Assembly (NCBI RefSeq): GCF_000330505.1
Contig: NW_004443770.1
Span: 1-15,043 of the forward strand
DNA: 15,043 bases
Direction: 5' to 3'
Source of the DNA: Entamoeba invadens IP1
Lineage: Eukaryota; Evosea; Mastigamoebida; Endamoebidae
The notes beneath the pieces were generated by a model. The model was not told the DNA's origin, did no database searches, and saw nothing but the letters and a program-made list of their open reading frames with translations. This document shows positions 7,216-15,043 of this stretch, piece after piece. The translations under genes were made by a program, and so were the position numbers. The stretch's first letter is position 1, and each line of letters begins with the position of its first letter.

Positions 7216-10002
7216 AATATTATTTATTTCTTCAAAGTGTTTAAAATCTTCATTGGTAATGTTGTTTGTGGTGTCTCTACCAGCAAATTTGTCTTGTAAT
7301 TGATATCTATATACCATATTTTTAAAATCATAATCAGTTAATTAATACCTTTCTTCATCTTTCACATTTACTTTATATTCTTTATTAATATCAAAATCAT
7401 CGTAACATTTCTAATATTTTGAAGCAGATGCTAAACTAGCTAATGAAATAGAGTTTAACATATCTAAGTAATCTTGAGAATACAAATCAATTAAATTATC
7501 AATTATTGGAAACATGATGACAGTATCTTGAATATTGTAAAATTTAGTGTACTCATAAAAATTTGAATATTTTTTAGCGTCTGCCAAATATTTGTTATAA
7601 TCTTCTTCTGACAATTCTTCTTGTTTAAGTTCATTGTAAAAGTCTTCTATTGTAAATGGATTTGATTTTAATAACTGTTCTTTAATATTTTCAGTTCTAA
7701 GTTGCTTATATGGAAATACACCTTTGACTTTAGTTTCAGCTTTACCAAATTTTTGAGAAGCTTCATCTAAACTTAGTGGACCAGTATAATTCATTGCATC
7801 TTTGAAACATATTTTAACATTATCGTATGTAATAGTCAACATTTTACAAGATGAAGATGAACCAAGAATATTAATATTTTTAGAATCAATATTATCAAGG
7901 TGTTGAATAATGTATTGTGTATCGAATTTTTCACTATTCCAACCTAATACATTGACTTTGGAAGCCCAGTTATTAACTAGTTTGAGAAGATCTTTATTTT
8001 CATGATACATTGGATTAATATTAGACATGAATGTACTGATGTTAGCATTCATAATATCAATTCCAAGTTTAATAATGTATATAATAGAATCTTCAACGAA
8101 GTTTTCATTTGTTGATATTGTTTTATCATTGTTGATGCTGAATTTACAAAAATATTTTGATTTTATTGTGTCGTTTAGATTATCAGAAACAGCTAAACTA
8201 AATTCTGACAATATTGCTTTATTTGTTTCAGCCGAAGGCATGAGTTTTTCGTCACTATCACTTGTTTTATTTCCTTTATAATCGGTATCAGTTGTTTCAA
8301 AATCATATATCATATAATATTTCATTGGTGTATATTTCAAATTATGAGCTTTACAACATGTGTATAATTTATCTTTGAATATTCGTGGACAATATGGTAA
8401 AGAAGAATCTTCAGTTGTCATTTTAATATCAAATGAACCATTACATTTATCTTCATGATGTTATTATTTATATCTTCCTTCTTTAGTATTTAAGCAAGAC
8501 TTAACTCCACATTTTGAACAAAATACATATTCAGTTAATTTATTGATATCACGACAAAACATAACATGTTCGTTTCCGTCTTTGAAAATGTGAGAAATTA
8601 TATTCATTTTTTCTTCATAATCTTCATTGAAATATTCATGAACTAAACATAGTTGACATGATACAACATCAAAGCTGTATTTATAAACAAATAAGTTGAA
8701 GAATTTACAAAATTGTTCAATCTCGGTTTCATATTGGAATAAATTAAATGTCTTACTAGTGTTATCTAATTTGTAAAATTGATTGTAATATGTTTTTGCT
8801 AATGCAATTAAACTTGTATATCTGACTGTTGATTTTTAAATTGTTTAGTTAGTTTGTGCTTTGTGATAAACGAGTGCTTTGAACATACACAAATTATCAG
8901 ATTTTGTATTTGCTATCATAATATTTTTATTATATTTATTGTAAATTTCTAATTCTTCGTTAGCAAGACCAGTAGAACCAAAATTGTATTTGACAACAAT
9001 CATATCTGTAATACCGATGTAAACTTGTTTTGAAGATATAAGATTGTTCTTAGCCATATCTGCTTTTCTCATTATTTCAGATTCAATGTTTGAAACCAAA
9101 TTAACAATATCATTATCATTTTTGATGATGCTATCTTTTGTAATAGACAACTTGTTATTTTCAACGTTCTTAATATGATATTCATATGTTTCTTCATTAT
9201 TATTTGTATGCAATTCTTCAGTTATATATTGAAACCCAATATTAATCTTGCATGGCTTATTTGCAGACTGAAGTGAATTATTAAGTAATTTTTTAAATGA
9301 TCGAGATTATAAATTTTGTATATTTCTCTTTCAACCACTGGAACATCATATTTATCACGTTTGAAACTGCTGATGTCAACATCTTGTTCTTCAAATGTTG
9401 GATATCTTTCATCAGTATGTGAATCTTCTCTGTTATTAATTAAACATTCAGTAAATAATTCTATATCATGTGGCTCTGAGAATACAATACATTCATATTC
9501 ATTATTTCTTAACAAGTCTGAATTTTGAAGTTCAACACGTTTGTTTAAAATTTTGTTAAGTTTTTCTTTAACATCATTGATCTTAGTTTTTATGACATCT
9601 TGTTTATTAGAAAGTTCGTTGTATCTTTCTCTTACTTCGTGTTGATGATGAATTTTTTCATTATATATTTTATCAAGTGTTTGTTTCAATATTGAATAAT
9701 TGTAAAAGTTTGATTTGAAATATGTTTTACCATTTCTTGTGTATGTATTTAAATGATTTTTGCAAATTCTAATCTTCTTTCGTTGTTAAATATTGTTTTA
9801 ATAACATCGTGAACTGTTTCAATTTTAGCAAATGGAATATCTCTATTTTGAAAAATAGGAAATATATATTGAGTAAGTTTTTGAAATCTTGTTTTGTAAC
9901 TTTTGGCATCTTTATTAGAAGAAGAAAAAAACTTAAAGCGAAAAATAATTTATGATAAAAAATTACTAAAATTATAAACTAAAATAAAATCGTGTTGTTA
10001 AA

Positions 10003-10347
10003 TTATAATAATTGCATTAAAATATTCTTTGTTATAATAACTCCAAACTCATTTCTAATATCATCCTTTAATATTTTAATTAAATTTGAATAATGAATTA
10101 ATTCGGATTTGTTATCTTCGAAATATTTTTCAATATAATTTGAAATTCGTTCATAATCTCTATCATGAACATACTTGTGACTTTGTGATAATCTTTTAAT
10201 AGAATTATTACATGTAGTAAATCTATTAATATTTTTGGATTACCATGTTTGTCTATTATTTCGTATTTATATTCATAACATGAAGAATTTCCTTTTATAA
10301 TCTTGTTTTTGGAAATAAGTTTTTTTAGCTGTAACTTCTGTATTCAT
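10003..10347 (-). pseudogene. small unknown gene upstream of the polymerase, two frame breaks
   Basis: An ATG at 10345-10347 (MNTEVTAKK) starts a frame that changes at the seven-base T-run 10320-10326 and again at the T-run 10232-10236. The last frame then runs cleanly (HKYVHDRDYERISNYIEKYF, IKILKDDIRNEFGVIITKN) to TAA at 10003-10005, giving roughly 115 codons. The protein is charged and helical with no recognised motif. It lies 93 bases upstream of the polymerase start on the same strand and could share its promoter. I do not recognise the family. The break at 10320 differs from the others, since either one base too many or two too few would explain it. Confidence 0.5.
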
Positions 10348-10420
10348 TTTACAAGAAAAAAAATATAAAAAAACCAAATTTAAAAGTTTTTTAAAACCAT
10401 CTCTTCCATATTATGTTAGG

Positions 10421-10437
10421 AGTAGTTATAGTAGGTC
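10421..10437 (+). repeat. left arm of 17-bp inverted repeat
   Basis: The sequence AGTAGTTATAGTAGGTC here is repeated exactly in inverted orientation at 10770-10786, enclosing 332 bases. The outer end reads AGTAGT. Polinton termini are known to begin with AG, so the pair may derive from an element end. No matching six-base duplications are seen outside the arms (GTTAGG on the left, AAGACA on the right). Confidence 0.6.
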
Positions 10438-10730
10438 GACTTTCATCTCCAAGATGTTTGTCTAGTTTTTTAAAATTATTTTATAATAAATTTAAAAACA
10501 TATTTTCAATTTTTAAAAAATATATAATGTTAGAATGTTTTACTAAATATTAACACAATTGTTGTAAACAATAATCAAAAATAATGTCAATTTAATGAAA
10601 AATACTTATTAAAACCACTAAGGTATAATGTTGTATCCTTATGTGTTTTACACCTATATATGTCATAAAACCCTAATGAATAGAGTCATATCCTTTGGGA
10701 ATATAAATATTGAAAATGGGTATATAAATG

Positions 10731-10742
10731 AGGATTAATCCT
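10731..10742. repeat. 12-bp perfect palindrome
   Basis: AGGATTAATCCT is its own reverse complement. It sits 27 bases inside the right repeat arm, just after a TATATAAATG string. It could be a protein-binding site within a terminal repeat or chance. Confidence 0.35.
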
Positions 10743-10769
10743 TGGCAAATAATTTTGGAGGTGATAGGT

Positions 10770-10786
10770 GACCTACTATAACTACT
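10770..10786 (-). repeat. right arm of 17-bp inverted repeat, candidate element terminus
   Basis: GACCTACTATAACTACT is the exact reverse complement of 10421-10437. If the element's right terminus lies at 10786 it would end in ACTACT, as expected for a Polinton end facing right, with host DNA beginning at AAGACA. The left terminus is outside the window, so this cannot be tested here. Confidence 0.6.
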
Positions 10787-12051
10787 AAGACATAATTTAA
10801 TGATTACATTTTTAATTTTTTAATTTATGAAGGTTTACTTTTATTTATTAATGCCAGTTAACAAACACGTGTTCTCAAAAAGGTTTTGTTTTTTTTTATT
10901 TATTGTTTTAATTATAATAATTAATTATACTTTGTTGATTTTATTATTCTTGTTATTTTAAACGTTTTTATTAAAAAATAGCTACATTAACACGTTCAAA
11001 ACAGAAACGTTATAATTAAAAGTTTTTATTTTTTTCTTTTACCTAAACCTTTTTTTGCCTTCATACACAAAACAAATTTTTGTAATTTTTTATTTATTTT
11101 TTAATCAACTAAAATTTGAATTGTTTATTTTTTGGTCACACTTAACATGAAGTGTTAAGTATTATGTGAAGTAACAACTTCATCTGTTTTTGATGCTACA
11201 TTGAGTTTTTTGTGTTAAACAAGAGCAATAGAAAAAAGATAGGGTCTAATGATGGTTTGATATTTTTGGTTGTTTTTTATAAAAAGTATATTGTCATTTG
11301 ATTATAATGATATTGGTGTTTATATTGTCGTTATATTTGTTAATGTGACTATTTGACATTGTTTGTCATTAAGTGGATTGACGATGTAGCGTTTTTATAT
11401 AAAATGTTGAAACACAATAAAGCGATATGAAATTTCATCCAAAAAGATTATTTTTGACCAATCTTAGGTAATTGAGTTCTCATTTGTTAGTTATTTTAAG
11501 TAAAATAAAACTGACTATTGGCCGGTTTGGGTTAGAAAGGGGTTTTGGAATAAAAATAATAAAAAATGATTTGGACAATTTCCTTTTTACTTATTTTTCT
11601 TCTTAAAAAAAGTTTTGGGTTGTGAAAGTGTTAAACAAATAATTTGATTACAGAATGTGAACTAAGCTTATAAAAATGAAAGAATAGGATAAAAACGAGG
11701 GTATTGTTCTAATTAATCATTTTTTTAAAAAATTGCATTTATTGGTCAATATTTAAAAATAATTTTTGTATTTTATAAATTTTCATAAACACAATGAAAT
11801 ATGAAATTTACTTGAAAAATTCTCGAACAGACTTAAAACAAAGACAATTAAAATTAAATCAATACAATGCTATTCCTTTTCGATAATTTAACCCTTCGAG
11901 GACGGGAAAAATCAAAATTTGTAAAAAATAAAAATCTTAGTCAGTTGTAATGTAAATGTGACTCTTTTTTCTTTAATTTTTTCAAAAAAGCTAGACACCC
12001 TGGAACGACGGCTCTAGTATATTTTTATAGTAAAATGTTATAAATTATAGT

Positions 12052-12102
12052 AAAAAAGTGAATTTTTTGTTGAAGTTGGGATGAACAAAGGTTCACTTTT
12101 TT
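12052..12102. repeat. 11-bp inverted repeat hairpin
   Basis: AAAAAAGTGAA at 12052-12062 pairs with TTCACTTTTTT at 12092-12102 around a 29-base loop. No gene is nearby. Function unknown; chance is possible in such AT-rich DNA. Confidence 0.35.
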
Positions 12103-13449
12103 GTTTGATCCTTTCAGAAACAAGTCACAGTTCAATGGAAAAGCCAGATCAAATATTTAATGAGATGTCTACAACCTATTACGATAATAAAATTAATTAT
12201 AAAATATAACAAAAAGATAACTATAACGTAAAACATACTGGTCCAGAATATTCAAAATCAATTGCATCATAAAATAACAAAGAAAAAAAAATAAATAACA
12301 GACTTTGAGCAAGGTTTACTATTTTTTTGGTCTGTCAAAAAAACTTCAATTGGAACTAGCAATACATTTAGGGTCTCTTAAACCCTCCGATATTTTTCCT
12401 GTTTTCATTATGTTTAAAGAAAAATTTCATTTTAATTGAAAAAAATAAAGTGATATCAAACGCATTCGACCTAATTTGTTGGGAATATTTTTGTTTTATA
12501 TTTCGTGAATATCTTTAAATTAACAGGAATTAATTATTGTTTATTAGGATAGATATGTCGAGAAAGTTTCTACAAAATCGGGCATTTTATTTTAAAACAT
12601 TGATTAATCAAAAGCAGTAATAGGACAAAATAATAAATTTACTCTTAATAAAATTAATCAACCAAATATATAACTTAAAATATCAATAAAAATAGTTAAA
12701 AACATACATATTGAAATGTTGTTTATTTACCCAAAAATGATAGGTAATAGATACTTCATTTATCGGGATCGATAACATTTCAATAACACAAATACAAATA
12801 CTAAAAGAATAATAATTTGAAAAACAAAATTCCTAAAACATTAACATATTTTTAAAATGACAATTATTTAAAATACCATTTGAATTTCAAAATAGAATTA
12901 TTATTAAAGACCTTTTTAAAACAACCCAAATATAACAAATCACAACACATTAAAACTATCCAAAGATGACAAATAAATCAAAACATGTCTAAAATTTACA
13001 ATAATAATTGTCAAAACGTGATACACACAACACAAATTATAACAAAATCAACTTTGCCATGAAACAAAACAAAGAAAACAATCATAATTTCCTCACGCCA
13101 AAAAATTAAAAACGTTCGTGAGTAGAATTATTTCAGTCTTTTTTAACATCAATTTTGTATAGATTTGAACTGTTTTGGTTTTTTGATTGCAACAAACCGA
13201 TTTGACCAAATAATACCAAAACATCAATTTATATAGTTTGTTTTTTAGTAATATTTACTAACCTTGAAACTATGGATTATATTAATAAATTCTAACACTT
13301 TTACTAAATTAGTTGTATTTAAAAATTATATTATTATAATTATAAACAATTAGAAAATAAACAAATACATTCAAATTGATTTAACTATTTGGTACACAGT
13401 TTAACAAAGTCTTTGGAAAGTTGTTTTGCCAGCCTAGCCTTGTTTGATT

Positions 13450-14205
13450 CATACTAAATCTACATCCGTCTTTTAGGATCGATTCACCCTATTCCAATTA
13501 ATGTTGTCTAGGAACCTTTCTCCTCTTCAGTCCTTAGATATTTTTTCCTCTTTTGACTATTTGCTACTTCCACCAAGATCTGTACTCAAGTCTGTTTCAA
13601 TAGAAATTACTTCTCTACCTTTATCACTCACGTATTCTTGACACCATGCATTTCCTTACTCCTCGTGTGCCTCAGCCTCCACAAGGATACAGTATCACTC
13701 TCTCTCATTATAATACCTTCCATTTTCAGGGCTCATCCATTCGATAGGTGAGTTGTTACACACTCCTTAGCGATTTCCAACTTCCATGGCCATCGTCCTA
13801 TTGTCAATATGAATGAACACCTTTTATGGTTCTCCTCATGCAAGACTTGGATACTTTATCTGTATGTTCGGTTCATCCCGCATCGCCAGTCCTGCTTACA
13901 AAACTTGGCCGATTTGAAGTCCGCATATGCTCATTCCTAATAAATGTTTATCGTTTAGGATATCTCGACTATTCATAGTTTGTTAAATTGTTGAAAAATC
14001 AAGCTCTCCATTACATCCAATCATTATCTTTACCAATCATCATATATTGCAAGTAATTTGTACGGTAACACTCCTAAGTCCTTCCACCAAAGTTTCCTTC
14101 GGCTTCAAACACCACAAGCATAGTTCACCATCTTTCGGGTCCCAACATTTTAACTCTAGCCTTTCCTAAATCACTCCTGCTTTATGTCTAGTCCTTTTTT
14201 TCCGC
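13450..14205 (-). pseudogene. decayed nuclear LSU (28S-type) rRNA gene fragment, domain II-III region
   Basis: Read on the minus strand, several highly conserved large-subunit rRNA segments appear in the correct order: GGGACCCGAAAGATGGTGAA (about 14123-14142), GTAAGCAGGACTGGCGATG followed by CGGGATGAACCGAAC (about 13868-13902), GGCCATGGAAG followed by GCTAAGGAGTGTGTAACAAC (about 13753-13795), AGCCCTGAAAATGGA (about 13724-13738), CAGATCTTGGTGGAAGTAGC (about 13563-13582) and GAGAAAGGTTCC (about 13511-13522). The order and spacing follow eukaryotic cytosolic LSU rRNA. It is not functional: a nearly invariant segment around 13995-14030 (normally GCGAAAGACUAAUCGAAC and CUAGUAGCUGG) is heavily altered, and many differences are C-to-T or G-to-A transitions. 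The rest of the gene is absent on both sides. Limits are approximate. Confidence 0.85.
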
Positions 14206-14233
14206 TTCATATCTGGGTTTTCTTCTCTTCCTC

Positions 14234-14270
14234 TCCTCGTAGAGAAACTGAAAAAATTTCTCCACGAGGA
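14234..14270. repeat. 14-bp hairpin beside the rRNA relic
   Basis: TCCTCGTAGAGAAA (14234-14247) pairs with TTTCTCCACGAGGA (14257-14270) with a single non-Watson-Crick position, around a 9-base loop. Its GC content is much higher than the surrounding DNA. It lies just upstream (in rRNA sense) of the relic and may be a divergent expansion segment of the rRNA or an unrelated foldback. Confidence 0.55.
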
Positions 14271-15043
14271 ATATATTCCAATTGTTAATCTTTGCCAAAT
14301 ATTTTTTACAGATCATCTATTTATATTGTGTTTTTAAATGTATATTTAATTTGTTTCAATTTATATTTATAAAATGGATTTTTTTCAATGTAAAATAAAA
14401 GAAATATTTTAGTCAAAAAAATAAGAGGCAAATATTGTTTGGATTGTCTGTCAAAATGAAAAACATTCTTTTCATAAACACAAAGTTAATTAATAACACA
14501 CAAAACAAAGATTGTTTTTAACATTGGATAAAAACTTAGTTTTTAATAAACAAAATTCATTTTAGTCTCAATTCAACAAACTATTTATTATGGTAATGTA
14601 ACCATTGTTATTAATTCATTTCCTCTTTAAAAAAACAAAACATGACTGTTTTATCAATAAAAATATTTAATTATTTACAACAAAACAGTGTTATTTTTTA
14701 ATTTAAAACACTCTATTTAAAAGAAACAACCCAATTTTATCAAATGCCATAACAAATTAAAAATACTTTGAAAATCCAGTTAGTCGGTATTTTTATGTTT
14801 AAATTAAATACGATTGTGCAAAAAGAATTATCAATTGACAATGAAAACAAACTCATTTCGGAATTTGAAATTTATATTTAGTCAAATAAAGCATCGAATT
14901 TTTATATTTACATTTAATTAAAATAAACTAAAATATAACCATCTTCTTGTTTTCCTATTTAACTTAAAACAACATCAAATTTTTTATATTAACTTTTTTA
15001 GAATTATTTTCAAATTAATAAACTGGTAAAATATTATATATTC
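14271..15043. other. gene-free AT-rich stretch
   Basis: No protein-like frame, RNA gene or repeat is evident. The base composition drops sharply back to AT-rich right after the hairpin, which marks the edge of the rRNA-derived insert. Confidence 0.6.

Larger units (their letters stand above)
4002..9909 (-). pseudogene. polB: protein-primed family B DNA polymerase with C-terminal primase-like extension, multiply interrupted
   Basis: This is the replicative polymerase of the element. The start is ATG 9907-9909. In order: an N-terminal region with coiled coil (about 9660-9520); a zinc-finger-like CSKCGVKSC with HHEDKC (8445-8520); exonuclease motifs YDFETTD (8287-8310), NSEKFDTQY (about 7915-7945) and YNIQDTV (about 7525-7545); an HNH-like insert (7089-7215); polymerase motif A DFNSLYPS (6805-6829); motif B (6195-6235) degenerate, reading KIKSHSSNG; motif C EGDTDSMYF (5922-5948); then a primase-like extension. 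In-frame stops are TAA 8845, 8836, 8464, 8461, 7342, 6422, 5484 and 5121, TAG 7411 and 4149, and TGA 6347 (first base on + strand). One-base breaks lie at 9901-9904, 9757-9761, 9289-9294, 6561-6564, 6037-6040, 4472-4477 and 4244-4246. The span of about 1,970 codons is far longer than the 1,000-1,400 I expect for Polinton polymerases. It ends at TAA 4002-4004 or TGA 3966-3968. The family call is very secure; the gene is not intact under the standard code. Confidence 0.92.
10348..13440. other. gene-free AT-rich stretch
   Basis: I find no open frame with protein-like composition on either strand and no tRNA. The stretch contains long A and T runs, an inverted repeat pair at 10421-10786, a palindrome at 10731-10742 and short hairpins at 11140-11160 and 12052-12102. 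It probably includes the right end of the element and then host intergenic DNA. Confidence 0.6.

Noticed and set aside
8027..8281. Plus-strand open frame with hydrophobic, membrane-like composition
   Set aside because: It lies antisense to the exonuclease domain. Hydrophobic runs arise because complements of Lys/Asn/Glu codons read as Phe/Ile/Leu.
4244..9904. Programmed +1 frameshifting of the Euplotes type at AAA-TAA
   Set aside because: The observed shifts need a base added or re-read, not skipped, and most are not at AAA followed by a stop. Slippage or missing bases fits better.
10700..10730. TATATAAATG as a promoter for a rightward gene
   Set aside because: No open frame follows it; such strings are common in this composition.
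11140..11160. Hairpin ACTTAACA/TGTTAAGT as a transcription terminator or element end
   Set aside because: An 8-bp stem in very AT-rich DNA with no gene nearby is expected by chance.
13450..14205. Mitochondrial, plastid or bacterial 23S rRNA
   Set aside because: Blocks such as GGGACCCGAAAGATGGTGAA and the spacing to the next blocks are of eukaryotic cytosolic LSU type.

Overview
The window is eukaryotic, strongly AT-rich DNA. Its left two thirds (1 to about 10.35 kb) holds the core gene block of a Polinton/Maverick-type virus-like element. The right third is nearly gene-free DNA containing a decayed fragment of a nuclear large-subunit (28S-type) rRNA gene on the minus strand. The organism cannot be named from this. 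The rRNA remnant is of the eukaryotic cytosolic type, so the window is host chromosome (or a contig of it) carrying an endogenous element.

Element layout, left to right: major capsid protein on the minus strand, cut by the window edge (1-859); two small plus-strand genes of unknown function (about 896-1195 and 1227-1552); a conserved-looking putative virion protein on the minus strand (1643 to 2677 or 2770); an A32/FtsK-HerA-type packaging ATPase on the plus strand (2781-3626); a small intact unknown gene on the minus strand (3609-3947); a very long protein-primed type family B DNA polymerase on the minus strand (4002-9909); and a small unknown gene on the minus strand (10003-10347). Capsid, ATPase and polymerase together are the morphogenesis and replication core of a Polinton. 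The retrovirus-like integrase and the adenain-like protease are not visible in this window. They may lie beyond the left edge or be lost.

Most of the genes are broken. Two kinds of lesion recur: in-frame stop codons (mainly TAA/TAG, two TGA) inside otherwise continuous reading frames, and one-base frame breaks that nearly all fall in short A/T runs and all have the same sense (a base too few). Two catalytic motifs also look damaged: the ATPase Walker B and the polymerase KxxxNSxYG motif. The simplest reading is a decaying endogenous copy, possibly with homopolymer errors in the assembly. A reassigned or ambiguous stop-codon reading (UAA/UAG as sense) is a serious alternative that the sequence alone does not settle.

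The most unusual biological feature is the polymerase C-terminus. The frame runs about 370 codons past the last recognisable polymerase region into a segment with the three motifs of an archaeo-eukaryotic primase (AEP): DFDIHD, SGGIHYY and DIDVFVP. No separate start codon lies before the first of these. A protein-primed polymerase joined to a primase-like domain would combine two initiation mechanisms usually seen as alternatives.

From 10.35 kb on there are no convincing genes. A 17-bp inverted repeat (10421-10437 and 10770-10786) whose outer ends read AGTAGT/ACTACT may mark an element terminus. The rRNA relic spans about 13450-14205, followed by a strong hairpin at 14234-14270 and plain AT-rich sequence to the end.
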